DNA of 64,000 nt. Origin: Deltaproteobacteria bacterium (lineage in GTDB: Bacteria > UBA10199 > JACPAL01). The stretch lies in assembly GCA_016180845.1 (NCBI GenBank), contig JACPAK010000005.1:43125-107124 (forward strand), given 5' to 3'. Below are positions 18,431-26,792 of this stretch, piece after piece. Numbering within the stretch: position 1 is the stretch's first letter; the number at the start of each line of letters is the position of its first letter. Below the pieces are notes generated by a model. It saw only the letters and a program-made list of their open reading frames with translations, did no database searches and was not told the origin of the DNA. The translations under genes were made by a program, and so were the position numbers.

Positions 18431-18512
18431 GATTCGCTCGCACTGGCAAAGCCAGATGCTCGCTTTAGTCATGGGGAGATCCCACTCTCCCCCTGACAAC
18501 CCCCATCGAACC
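18431..18512 (+). repeat. Intergenic hairpin repeat, copy 1 of 3 (shared with 26.7 kb and 40.6 kb)
   Basis: Contains TTCGCTCGCAC, a CTGGC-AAA-GCCAG mini-hairpin, GATGCTCGCTTTA and then GTCATGGGGAGA-TCCCAC-TCTCCCCCTGAC followed by AACCCCCATC. The last part is shared with 26724-26761 (opposite strand) and 40611-40649. It sits directly after the purD stop codon. No reading frame. The duplicated purD tail lies on its other side. Confidence 0.8.
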
Positions 18513-19784
18513 TTATTCCATTGATTCTTTCCATCCTATGTCTTTCCGGTAATGCACCCCTCTCCAATAAATCTTCTCACACGCATCATATGCACGCTCA
18601 CGCGCCTCTCTCAAGTCCTTCCCCCAACTTGTCAGACCGAGGACCCTGCCCCCGCATGTCAGATATTTTCCCCCTTCTAGCCGAGTCCCTGCGTGAAAGA
18701 CAACCGTCTTCGGCATCTTTTCTGCCCGCTCGAGACCCGTGATTTCATCGCCGATCTGCACCTTCCCCGGATAACCATGAGCCGTCATCACGACACAAAT
18801 CGAACTCTCAGGTCTCCAGTGTAACGTCACCCCTTTTAAGCGACCGATAATTGTCTTCTCCATGAGATCGATCAGGTCGTCTTCGAACCGAACCAGCAGT
18901 GGTTGTGTCTCAGGGTCGCCGAGTCGTACATTATACTCCAGGATTTTTGGTCCCGAAGAGGTTAACATAAGACCGGCATACAGGACCCCACGATAATCAA
19001 TCCCCCGTTTCTGAAGGGTCTGAAGCGTTGGGACAAGAATTTTCTCGAGAATCTCCTTCTCCATCGCAACAGAAACAAGGGGGGTTGGACTGAAGGCCCC
19101 CATGCCACCGGTGTTTGGCCCTTCATCACGATCCCCCACCCTCTTGTGATCCTGAGAGCTTGCCAGAGGCAAGACAGAAGTCCCATCGACCAAGACATGA
19201 AAAGAGACCTCCTGTCCCTCCAGATATTCTTCGATGACGACAGAGCTTCCTGCCTCCCCAAATATCTTCCCCTTCATCAGCAGGCTCAGCGCCTCAACCG
19301 CCTCCTTTCGATCCTTGCAGATCATGACCCCCTTTCCTGCGGCAAGTCCATCTGCCTTGATCACAACTGGATAAGATTGGGTCTGCAGGAAGTCGACCGC
19401 CTGATCAAAATCGGTAAAGCTTTCAAATTGAGCGGTTGGTACTTTTGCATCACGCAGAAGTTGTTTCGTAAACGCCTTTGACCCCTCCAGAACCGCAGCC
19501 GCCTTGGAGGGACCGAAGAGGGGAATTTTTTCCTTTGCGAAAAAATCCTGAATCCCCAACGTCAGTGGAAGTTCAGGCCCGACAACTACCAGATCGATCC
19601 TCTTCTCCTTCGAGACGGTAAGAAGCCCCTTCAGGTCATCTGCCGCAATCGGAACGCACTCGGCCAAAGAGGCGATCCCAGCATTCCCCGGCGCCGCATA
19701 AATCTTTTTGACCCGTTTGCTTTGAGAGAGCTTCCAGATGATTGCATGCTCACGACCACCGGAGCCGATGACGAGGATTTTCAT
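18513..19784 (-). CDS. purD: Phosphoribosylamine-glycine ligase PurD
   Basis: 423 residues, ATP-grasp enzyme making GAR from phosphoribosylamine, glycine and ATP. Signatures: MKILVIGSGGREHAI, YAAPGNAGIA, VVGPELPLTLGI, VIKADGLAAGKGV, DHKRVGDRDEGPNTGGMGAFSP, EYNVRLGDPETQ. Its last codons (after DIGWKESME) abut the hairpin repeat. It is 21 nt downstream of the HExxH protein gene in the same minus-strand run. Confidence 0.96.
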   Translation of the reverse strand: MKILVIGSGGREHAIIWKLSQSKRVKKIYAAPGNAGIASLAECVPIAADDLKGLLTVSKEKRIDLVVVGPELPLTLGIQDFFAKEKIPLFGPSKAAAVLEGSKAFTKQLLRDAKVPTAQFESFTDFDQAVDFLQTQSYPVVIKADGLAAGKGVMICKDRKEAVEALSLLMKGKIFGEAGSSVVIEEYLEGQEVSFHVLVDGTSVLPLASSQDHKRVGDRDEGPNTGGMGAFSPTPLVSVAMEKEILEKILVPTLQTLQKRGIDYRGVLYAGLMLTSSGPKILEYNVRLGDPETQPLLVRFEDDLIDLMEKTIIGRLKGVTLHWRPESSICVVMTAHGYPGKVQIGDEITGLERAEKMPKTVVFHAGTRLEGGKYLTCGGRVLGLTSWGKDLREARERAYDACEKIYWRGVHYRKDIGWKESME

Positions 19785-19805
19785 AGACTGGCTATAACGT
19801 AGGAA

Positions 19806-21029
19806 TTAATTCCGATCCAAGAAAAAATTCATCCCGACCAGGACGGTCCACCCCTCACCGAACAGTTCCGCTGGGATGAACCCCTCTTCCTTGTAGCTCG
19901 CATTGACGAAGAACTCCCCTTCCTCGGCCTGAAAATGAACCCCACCTCCACCGGCAATCATGACGGTATTCCACTCTGGGACATCTTCACTAACCTTCCA
20001 ATCATTCGCATCCTGTTCTGCGAAAACAAAGCGCCCGCTGACCGCAACATCATAGGCCCCAAATTTCAGAGGCAACGGGAGCCGTGTTCCAGCCACCTCC
20101 AATCCAAAAGGAAAGATCGATTTTTCTCCTCCTTGGCGAGTCGGCGACGACCAGAATTCGGCAGAGACAGCGGAGGGCATCGGGTTATGCCCCTCCAGAA
20201 AATAATACCCCCTTAGCCCTAATCGAACCCCGATCGGTGACAGAGCACCGGTCGTCCTGAGCGTCCAGTTCCCGGGCCCGTAGGGATTTTCGGCAGACTC
20301 CCCAGTGCGTGCATAGCGAACGGTCCGGTAGACCGCCGGCCCGGTATCGGCAAGGGACCAAACAGCCAAGGCGGTCAAGGATCCGGAGTCATACCTTCCG
20401 CTTCGCTGCTGACGGAACTTTCGGTAACTCGTCAGGTCTCCTTCCCCATCAGAATATCTCGTTCCATCAAACAAAAAAAACTCCTGACCAACCTCGTAAA
20501 AAAGCGGGTCCATTTCGTGCACAATATGGGCGATATCACTCATCACCCCCTCATGCGGACGAAGCAGGAGTGCCTCAGAGGCCCGGAGGTTCGCATTAAT
20601 CCCTCCCATCGTTGAGAGTGCATTGTAGAAACCAATATTTCCATCCGAGGTCGGACCTTCGTCCTCAAAGTCATGATGAAAATGGCCTGCCTCATGGGTC
20701 AGATAGGCCCCAGCAATCGCCAAGGGGATGTAGGTACCCACCTGAGCCCACCGCCAAGGTTCTGAATTCCCCGGGATGGTTCTCTCCACCGCATAACGAC
20801 CGGCACTGTAACCGGAGGAGATAAGGGCAAGGTTTGACTCCGGATGCAGGAAAGGAGTGACAAATGTGGAGACATCCCAATCGGTCTTTTTGATTTCAAT
20901 ACCACCACCTGCTGAAGGATCTCTTGCATATTCAAGCATGGCGTTATCCAAGGCGAAGGTAACGGAAAAATGGGCCGGTTTCGAAACGGAAATCTTCGGT
21001 GTGACGTCCCCCGACATCGATAATGCCAT
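19806..21029 (-). CDS. Uncharacterised HExxH-motif protein with beta-rich C-terminus
   Basis: 407 residues; I do not recognise the family. The HEAGHFHHDFED motif (HEAGH at 112-116) fits a zinc-metalloprotease-like site, preceded by a hydrophobic segment (IPLAIAGAYL). The C-terminal half alternates short strands rich in Gly and aromatic residues and ends in FFLDRN, reminiscent of outer-membrane barrels, although no signal peptide is visible. It is embedded between purH (37 nt) and purD (21 nt), so it is co-transcribed with purine genes. The start is uncertain; an ATG at 21017 is also possible. Confidence 0.6.
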   Translation of the reverse strand: MALSMSGDVTPKISVSKPAHFSVTFALDNAMLEYARDPSAGGGIEIKKTDWDVSTFVTPFLHPESNLALISSGYSAGRYAVERTIPGNSEPWRWAQVGTYIPLAIAGAYLTHEAGHFHHDFEDEGPTSDGNIGFYNALSTMGGINANLRASEALLLRPHEGVMSDIAHIVHEMDPLFYEVGQEFFLFDGTRYSDGEGDLTSYRKFRQQRSGRYDSGSLTALAVWSLADTGPAVYRTVRYARTGESAENPYGPGNWTLRTTGALSPIGVRLGLRGYYFLEGHNPMPSAVSAEFWSSPTRQGGEKSIFPFGLEVAGTRLPLPLKFGAYDVAVSGRFVFAEQDANDWKVSEDVPEWNTVMIAGGGGVHFQAEEGEFFVNASYKEEGFIPAELFGEGWTVLVGMNFFLDRN

Positions 21030-21066
21030 CGACTACCATACATGAAGGTTGCTGGGAAGTTTTCGT

Positions 21067-22698
21067 TTAATGTTTGAAATGTCGTATGCCGGTAAAAACC
21101 ATCGCGATCTTATGTTCATTGGCGGCATCGATTGATTCCTGATCGCGAAGAGAACCTCCGGGCTGGATGATCGCCGTCACGCCGGCCTTCGCCGCCTCAT
21201 CAACATTATCACGAAAGGGGAAAAAGGCGTCGGAAGCCAAGACCCTCTCCCGCCGAGGGGAGAGGGTATCCATTTTTGATATCGCCAATCTCACACTATC
21301 CACCCGACTCATTTGTCCCGCACCAACTCCCAACGTCCGCAACATCCCATTCTCTTCTCCTTGGCCTTCGGAAGGCGGGCCCGCCAGCACAATCGCATTC
21401 GACTTCACATGCCTCGCAACCTTCCAGGCAAACACCATCGCATCCCACTCCTCTTCAGTTGGAGGACGTTTCGTCACAACCTTTGACCCACGAATATCTT
21501 CGACGATCCGATCCCGATCCTGGACAAGCAACCCGCCAGCCACTCGTTTGAAATCCCAGCCCCCCTTTGACAAAGGGGGGTAAGGGGGGATTTGCATTAG
21601 ACGAATATTTTTCTTGGCCTTCAAAATCTCTAGCGCCTCCTCCGAAAACCCCGGCGCCACCACACATTCATAAAAATCCTTCCCGATCTCCTCCGCTGTT
21701 TCAAGATCCACTTCCCTGTTAAACCCGATAATCCCCCCAAAGGCGGAGAGGGGGTCACAGGAACGTGCCTCAACAAAGAGCTGTCGGCACGTTCCTCGAT
21801 CGCGATCGCGATTCGCGATCGTGCCAACAGCCACCCCACACGGATTCGTGTGTTTCACAATCACACAGGCCGGCGCCTCAAACTCCTTCACCAGTTCAAT
21901 CGTTGCATCGAGATCGAGGATGTTGTTAAACGAGAGCTCCTTGCCGTGGAGCTGTTTGGATGATGTAACGGAAGCCTCCTGTAGGGGCGACCGGCCGGTC
22001 GCCCCTACAGCCTTATAAAACGCCGCCTTCTGATGCGGATTCTCCCCATAGCGCAGATCCTGAATCTTCTCTGCCTGAAGCGAAAAAACTTCCGGGAATT
22101 CCTCTTCACGCCCCCCCGAGAAGTAGGCAGCGACCGCCCCATCGTACCTAGAGGTCAGGGCAAAGACCTTTTTTGAAAGCCTGAAACTTGTCTCCTTGGA
22201 GATCTCCCCTTTTCTCTGCTTCAACTCTTCAATGAGGTCGGCATAATCATCCGGATCACAAATGACCGCGACATCCTGCCAGTTCTTCGCCGCTGCACGA
22301 AGCATCGCCGGTCCACCAATATCGATATTCTCAATAGCCTCCTGGAGCGTCACATTCTTCTTCTGGATCGTTTCTTCAAATGGATAGAGATTCACGACGA
22401 CGAGATCAATCAGCGAAATCCCCAACTCCTTGATCTCTTGCAAGTGCCCCTTGTCGGATCTGACCGCCAGGATACCGCCATGGATCTTCGGATGGAGCGT
22501 CTTGACGCGACCGTCGAGGATCTCCGGCTGACCGGTATAATTGGAGACCTCGCGAATATTAAGCCCCTTCTCCTGCAAGATCTGGGCGGTTCTACCGGTC
22601 GAAAGGATCTCGATTCCAATGCTCTCTAAAAACTGGGCGAACTCAACTATTCCTTTTTTGTTAGAAACACTGAGTAGTGCCCTTTGAATTCGAGGCAT
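21067..22698 (-). CDS. purH: Bifunctional AICAR transformylase / IMP cyclohydrolase PurH, with repeat-derived insertions
   Basis: 543 residues, last two steps of IMP synthesis. The N-terminal cyclohydrolase domain has ALLSVSNKKGIVEFAQ, LSTGRTAQIL, GGILAVRSDKGH; the transformylase has DLRYGENPHQ, KHTNPCGVAVG, VGAGQMSRVDSVRLA, ASDAFFPFRDNVD and IIQPGGSLRD. Several segments do not fit the family and coincide with palindromic DNA: GATGRSPLQEA (21979-22010), ANRDRDRGTCRQLFVEAR (21759-21825), IPPYPPLSKGGWDF (21551-21593) and LSPRRERVL (21242-21267). All keep the frame, so the enzyme is probably functional. Confidence 0.95.
   Translation of the reverse strand: MPRIQRALLSVSNKKGIVEFAQFLESIGIEILSTGRTAQILQEKGLNIREVSNYTGQPEILDGRVKTLHPKIHGGILAVRSDKGHLQEIKELGISLIDLVVVNLYPFEETIQKKNVTLQEAIENIDIGGPAMLRAAAKNWQDVAVICDPDDYADLIEELKQRKGEISKETSFRLSKKVFALTSRYDGAVAAYFSGGREEEFPEVFSLQAEKIQDLRYGENPHQKAAFYKAVGATGRSPLQEASVTSSKQLHGKELSFNNILDLDATIELVKEFEAPACVIVKHTNPCGVAVGTIANRDRDRGTCRQLFVEARSCDPLSAFGGIIGFNREVDLETAEEIGKDFYECVVAPGFSEEALEILKAKKNIRLMQIPPYPPLSKGGWDFKRVAGGLLVQDRDRIVEDIRGSKVVTKRPPTEEEWDAMVFAWKVARHVKSNAIVLAGPPSEGQGEENGMLRTLGVGAGQMSRVDSVRLAISKMDTLSPRRERVLASDAFFPFRDNVDEAAKAGVTAIIQPGGSLRDQESIDAANEHKIAMVFTGIRHFKH
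21242..21267. repeat. Short palindrome within purH (CCCTCTCC type)
   Basis: ACCCTCTCC (21242-21250) pairs perfectly with GGAGAGGGT (21259-21267) around an 8-nt loop. It encodes part of the linker before the VLASDAFFPF motif. This CCCTCTCC...GGAGAGGG hairpin resembles repeats scattered in many bacterial genomes. Confidence 0.6.
21551..21593 (+). repeat. CTTTGACAAAG-type palindrome within purH
   Basis: AAATCCC ... GGGATTT encloses a 10-bp perfect stem, CCCCCCTTTG-A-CAAAGGGGGG (21560-21580). It is a shorter member of the family found at 28819, 29659, 31991 and 52947. Read in frame it gives IPPYPPLSKGGWDF just before the conserved VAGGLLVQDRDR of PurH. Confidence 0.85.
21759..21825. repeat. Compound palindrome with GCGATCGC units within purH
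   Basis: AGGAACGTGCC (21759-21769) pairs with GGCACGTTCCT (21786-21796), and that second arm also starts a further inverted repeat, GGCACG (21786) with CGTGCC (to 21825), whose interior is a run of GCGATC/CGCGAT units. It encodes an extra NRDRDRGTCRQLFVE segment between GVAVGTIA and the conserved CDPLSAFGG of PurH. Confidence 0.75.
21979..22010. repeat. Perfect 32-nt palindrome within purH
   Basis: CTGTAGGGGCGACCGG is followed immediately by its exact reverse complement, 32 nt with no loop. In frame it reads TGRSPLQ, an extra segment after the conserved GENPHQKAAFYKA of PurH. This TGTAGGGGCGAC-type palindrome is known to me as a widely scattered bacterial repeat. Confidence 0.85.
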
Positions 22699-22709
22699 AA
22701 AATTTAAAT

Positions 22710-23978
22710 CTACCGTCGAGCGGCACTTAAGGTCGCCGCTGAGAAAAGTGACTTAATATCCTCATCGATCAAGGCAAGCCCCGCCCCGACAAACCAGTCC
22801 GGGTTATGTTCGGGGGAGATAAAATCATCCAGACCGGAAACAATGAAGATATTTCTCGTAAGGCTCACGCGACCCAGTGCCTTCAGATGAGGACGCTGGC
22901 CATCGGTGGTTCTGAAATCAAAGGCGGAGAACTCAACCTTCAAAGGACCGTGCTCCCAATCAAGACCCGCTCCTCCTCGGGACTCGATCACACCGGCTCG
23001 GACTGTAAAATCATAAAAGCTCTTCGCGAGTTGCGCAGAGATCCTGAAGTCATCACGGTTAATCACACGTTCGTCGGTCACCGTTGTTGTTGTGACCCCC
23101 CCTGTCGTCTCTGTTGTTGTGGTAATCGTCTGATCTGGAGAGGGCTGGGGATCGACAACAAACTCAAGCCGGAAATACTTGTCCGGCCTTGGCTTGAGAT
23201 TCAGTCCCACATAATTCTTATAATCCTTCGTCACTCCCAAATATTCGAGGTGATAGTCAAAACCCATCTGAAACCGGCTCACACCGCCAACCGCCGTCGA
23301 AACACCCTTGGCCGCCTCATTGAGATTGTCAGCAATCTCCTCGTCATTCACAAGCCGCCCCAGGGTCCCACGCCCATCGTCTATCTTTCTTGAAATATTC
23401 GAAAGCCGATCCATCGTCTCACTGATCTCTTCTTTTCGGCTGGAAAAGATAGTGCTCAGATCTTCGGAAAATTGTGCCAGGCCACTGAGGATCCGCTGGA
23501 CATTCTCTTCGTTGTTCTCGCTGAACCGCTTCAGCGTCTCCAAAAAACCTGCCGCCTCAGAGACGATCCGTCCGACATCGGTGTACGGATTCACGACGAG
23601 GATCTCGCCCCCCTCCGAAATCTCCCCTTTTTTCAGATCACCAGGTTCCAGATCGACATAGGTCTCCCCCAAAAAACCCTTGGTCCGAACCGTCGCCTCC
23701 GCATCAGCGCCCAGTCGGACACGTTGGTCCAGTCTCAAGACCGCCCTTGCACGTCTCCCCTCCACAAGATCCAGACTCTCGACATACCCTACCTGAATCC
23801 CAGCCACCTCGACGGGGGTCTTGCGCGTCAGCCCCTCCGCGGAACTGATTGTTACAGAAACGCGATACCCTCGCCCTTTTATCGCCCCTCGATCACCGAC
23901 ACGAATGATGGCGTAGGCAATAATAAGAATCGCGATGAGCGCAAAAAGACCGACTTTTGTTTCGTACGCAAGTTTCAT
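22710..23978 (-). CDS. mlaD: MCE-domain phospholipid transport protein MlaD (long form)
   Basis: 422 residues. An N-terminal membrane anchor (VGLFALIAILIIAYAII) is followed by the MCE domain (VTISSAEGLTRKTPVEVAGIQVGYVESL, ATVRTKGFLGETYVDLEPG). A coiled region (about 140-230) and a C-terminal beta-rich segment of about 190 residues follow, with no counterpart in the 183-residue E. coli MlaD. In the Mla pathway it forms the periplasmic hexamer that carries phospholipid between membranes. The ATG overlaps mlaF by 4 nt. Confidence 0.92.
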   Translation of the reverse strand: MKLAYETKVGLFALIAILIIAYAIIRVGDRGAIKGRGYRVSVTISSAEGLTRKTPVEVAGIQVGYVESLDLVEGRRARAVLRLDQRVRLGADAEATVRTKGFLGETYVDLEPGDLKKGEISEGGEILVVNPYTDVGRIVSEAAGFLETLKRFSENNEENVQRILSGLAQFSEDLSTIFSSRKEEISETMDRLSNISRKIDDGRGTLGRLVNDEEIADNLNEAAKGVSTAVGGVSRFQMGFDYHLEYLGVTKDYKNYVGLNLKPRPDKYFRLEFVVDPQPSPDQTITTTTETTGGVTTTTVTDERVINRDDFRISAQLAKSFYDFTVRAGVIESRGGAGLDWEHGPLKVEFSAFDFRTTDGQRPHLKALGRVSLTRNIFIVSGLDDFISPEHNPDWFVGAGLALIDEDIKSLFSAATLSAARR

Positions 23979-24700
23979 GGATGATCCGACAAAAATTCCC
24001 TTACAAAAGGATGCCGTGAGACCCGAAACTCCTGAGGCGCCCCCTCTTCAATAATTTTTCCCTCATGCAACATCGCAATTTTGTGCCCCATCGAAAGAGC
24101 CGACTCAATATCATGACTGATAATCACCGAAGTCACGCCAAATTTCTTCTCCATATCGAGAATCAATTTATTGATCGATCGAGTCATGAGGGGATCGAGC
24201 CCCGTTGTCGGCTCATCATAGAGGATAATTTGAGGTTTTAACGCAATCGCACGGGCCAGTCCAACTCTTTTTCTCATGCCACCGGAAAGTTCCGCCGGCA
24301 TTTTTTGCTCGGCCCCCTCCAGACTGACGTGGCCCAGGAGCTCCCGGACTTTTTTGCTGATTTCAGCTTCTGAAAGGGAGGTATGCTCTCTCAACGGAAA
24401 GGCGATATTCTCACCGACGGTCAGTGAATCAAAAAGCGCCCCCTCCTGAAAGAGCATTCCAAATCGTCGCCGGAAATCGTTCAGTTCCGTTTCAGAGAGC
24501 CGCGAAATATCTGTCCCTTCAATAACCACCTGCCCTCGATCAGGACGATAAAATCCGATCAGGTGCTTCAGGAGAACCGTCTTCCCCTCTCCCGAGGTTC
24601 CCAAAATAACGGTAATCTTCCCTCGTGGAATCTCCAGATTGACCCCCCGAAGGACATCCTGATCTCGAAAAGTTTTGAAGAGGTCCTTAATCTGGATCAT
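23975..24700 (-). CDS. mlaF: Phospholipid ABC transporter ATP-binding protein MlaF
   Basis: 241 residues. Walker A is GTSGEGKT, then LFQEGALFDSLTVGENIAFPL, the signature LSGGMRKRVGLARAIA and Walker B IILYDEPTTGLDP, the characteristic MlaF pattern. It energises MlaE. The start codon shares one base with the mlaE stop (TGATG). Confidence 0.96.
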   Translation of the reverse strand: MIQIKDLFKTFRDQDVLRGVNLEIPRGKITVILGTSGEGKTVLLKHLIGFYRPDRGQVVIEGTDISRLSETELNDFRRRFGMLFQEGALFDSLTVGENIAFPLREHTSLSEAEISKKVRELLGHVSLEGAEQKMPAELSGGMRKRVGLARAIALKPQIILYDEPTTGLDPLMTRSINKLILDMEKKFGVTSVIISHDIESALSMGHKIAMLHEGKIIEEGAPQEFRVSRHPFVREFLSDHP

Positions 24701-25536
24701 CAGAAGTCCGGTAGAAATTCTATAATCAGGGTTGAAAGAAAATAATTAAGGACAAGAATCGTCACTGAAGAAATAACCACGGCACGCGTTGTCGAACGGC
24801 CGACCCCTTCCGCCCCCCCGTACGTCCTGTAGCCTTGATGACAGCTAATCAGAGAGAGGCTAAATCCAAACGCCGCTGCCTTGATAAGGCCACCCACAAA
24901 ATCATTGGCATCGACATAATAAACAAGCCGATTCACAAAGGCCGCTTCAGGTATTTGCAAAAGATAGACCGAAACGAGATAGGCCCCAACGACACCGACG
25001 AACGTAAAAACACCTGCCAGCAGCGGAAGCATGAAAAATCCGGCGATCACGCGGGGCAAAACCAGATATTGGATCGGACTGACCGCCATCGCGCGAAGCG
25101 CCTCCACCTGTTCGGTGACCTTCATCGTCCCAATCTCCGCCGCCATCGCAGAACCGGCCCGTGCCACCACCATAAGCGCTGTAAAGACAGGCCCGATCTC
25201 CCGCGAGAGAGACATCCCGACTGTCGTCCCGACAAGCGATTCGGCATTAAAAAGCCGGAAGGTGTACCCGGTCTGAAGCGCAAAAACCATTCCGGTAAAG
25301 GTCGCCGTCAAAACAATGATCGGAAGGGAGCGAACACCGATGAACTCCATCTGCTTGAAAAGCTGCTCGTGTCGGAAGGGAGGTCGAAAAATCCACCGGA
25401 AGATGGACAAAAAAAAGATAAAAAACTCCCCGAGCTCTTCGAGGGTTTTCAGAAGACGTCGACCGAGCGCCTTAACGCCTCTCTGAATCAATATAGGATC
25501 GAGGGATCCGTTGTGCCACCTGACAAGTGATTTCAT
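24700..25536 (-). CDS. mlaE: Phospholipid ABC transporter permease MlaE
   Basis: 278 residues with MlaE signatures: VLTATFTGMVFALQ, LSREIGPVFTALMVVARAGSAMAAEIGTMKVTEQVEALRAM, VLPRVIAGFFMLPLL and CHQGYRTYGGAEGVGRSTTRAVV. It is the inner-membrane permease of the Mla system. The ATG gives a 65-nt overlap with the end of alr; a later start such as the TTG in PILIQRG would shorten it, so the start is uncertain. Confidence 0.94.
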   Translation of the reverse strand: MKSLVRWHNGSLDPILIQRGVKALGRRLLKTLEELGEFFIFFLSIFRWIFRPPFRHEQLFKQMEFIGVRSLPIIVLTATFTGMVFALQTGYTFRLFNAESLVGTTVGMSLSREIGPVFTALMVVARAGSAMAAEIGTMKVTEQVEALRAMAVSPIQYLVLPRVIAGFFMLPLLAGVFTFVGVVGAYLVSVYLLQIPEAAFVNRLVYYVDANDFVGGLIKAAAFGFSLSLISCHQGYRTYGGAEGVGRSTTRAVVISSVTILVLNYFLSTLIIEFLPDF

Positions 25537-26593
25537 AAGGAATTGTCTCCGCCCATTTCGCTACTTCGTCAGCCGTAATCACTTCACGCCCCTGATTTCC
25601 CAACAAGACAACCTCACTTCCGACTCGTGCCGATGGGACATTGTAAAGATCGACCATAAACATATCCATACAGACAGTCCCAGCTACAGGGACTCTGACC
25701 CCATCGACAAGAACAAAAGCCCGGTTCGAAAGCAATCGATGATAACCATCGGCATATCCGACAGGAACCACACCGATCCGTGTCGCCCGTCTCGTCGTAA
25801 AGCTTCTGAGATAGCTGACCGGTGTCCCCTTGGGAACCTTTTTAATAGAAACAAGCCGGCTCTTCCATTGCATCACCGGCTTGAGCTGGTTTTGCCGCCT
25901 CTGACGTGTCACCGGATAAGAACCGTAGAGCACAATCCCTAAACGAACGGCGTCGTAATTGAGATAACGCTTATCCAGCGCCGCGAGGCTGTTCCCGATA
26001 TGACAAAAAGGTTTCGGGAATCGTTTTTCAAACTCCACCCGCCCCTTTTCAAATCGAAGCGCCTGCTGTTTTGAAAATTCTTCATTGTCGGCATCGGCCA
26101 AATGGGAGATCAACCCAACCGGTTTGATCGTAGAAAAACAGCTGAGTTCATCGAGAAACCCCGGCAGATCCTCCGGCAAGAGACCGAGCCGCGTCATCCC
26201 GGTATCGACTTTAATATGGACCTCGAGGGACTCTCTGCGTCCCTCCAGATACTGATGCAGCGAGCGGGCGACCGCAAAATCATAAAGGACAGGGGTCAGT
26301 TGATAGCGAAGGAGTTCCGAAAACTTCCCTTCGATCAGACCGAGCAGGACCAAAATCGGTTTCTTGATCCCCGCCTCACGCAGCAGAACCCCTTCATCGA
26401 CGGTCCCGACACCGAAGAGATCTGCCCCGACGGACTGAAGGGTCCTGGAGACCGGCACCGCCCCATGACCGTAAGCGTCCGACTTGACCACGACGAGCGC
26501 CTTCGTCGCACCAATCCCCTTTTTCAAAAATTGGAAATTGTGGCGCAACGCCCCCAGATCGATCTCAACAGATGTTGGTGTATCGCGTGACAT
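25472..26593 (-). CDS. alr: Alanine racemase
   Basis: 373 residues from the ATG at 26593; the upstream part of the open frame is not protein-like. PLP enzyme making D-Ala for peptidoglycan. The PLP lysine lies in VVKSDAYGHGA (S where A is usual), GVGTVDEGVLLREAG follows, then VDTGMTRLG, RIGVVPVGYADGY with the catalytic tyrosine region, and VAGTVCMDMFMVD. It heads the minus-strand run that continues into mlaE. Confidence 0.95.
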   Translation of the reverse strand: MSRDTPTSVEIDLGALRHNFQFLKKGIGATKALVVVKSDAYGHGAVPVSRTLQSVGADLFGVGTVDEGVLLREAGIKKPILVLLGLIEGKFSELLRYQLTPVLYDFAVARSLHQYLEGRRESLEVHIKVDTGMTRLGLLPEDLPGFLDELSCFSTIKPVGLISHLADADNEEFSKQQALRFEKGRVEFEKRFPKPFCHIGNSLAALDKRYLNYDAVRLGIVLYGSYPVTRQRRQNQLKPVMQWKSRLVSIKKVPKGTPVSYLRSFTTRRATRIGVVPVGYADGYHRLLSNRAFVLVDGVRVPVAGTVCMDMFMVDLYNVPSARVGSEVVLLGNQGREVITADEVAKWAETIPYEITCQVAQRIPRSYIDSERR

Positions 26594-26621
26594 TGTTTTT
26601 GTTGCCGTTCCGGTTATTAAC

Positions 26622-26791
26622 AGATAAGCAGGCAAATTCAAGAATTCAATAGCGAACGAGTAAGCCCCAATCAGGCTTTGCCTGTTGGGGCGACGGAGTG
26701 AGCAATGATAAAGTGGTGTACTAGATGGGGGTTTCAGGGGGAGAGCGGTATCTCCCCCTGAGTAGTAAAGATAAGTAGCCGAATTCAAGAA
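26622..26791 (-). repeat. Intergenic hairpin repeat, copy 2 of 3, with flanking direct repeats
   Basis: On the minus strand it shows TCAGGGGGAGA-TACCGC-TCTCCCCCTGA (26734-26761, 11-bp perfect stem) followed by AACCCCCATC, the core shared with copies 1 and 3, plus a second hairpin CAGGC-TTTG-CCTG flanked by GCCCCAA/TTGGGGC. A 23-nt imperfect direct repeat brackets it: AGATAAGCAGGCAAATTC... at 26622-26644 and AGATAAGTAGCCGAATTC... at 26769-26791 (20 of 23 match). It fills the alr to MBL intergenic region. Confidence 0.75.
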
Positions 26792-26792
26792 G

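Noticed and set aside
24835..25530. 231-codon plus-strand frame across mlaE
   Set aside because: Its translation is rich in Arg, His and Lys without family features; mlaE on the other strand is unmistakable.
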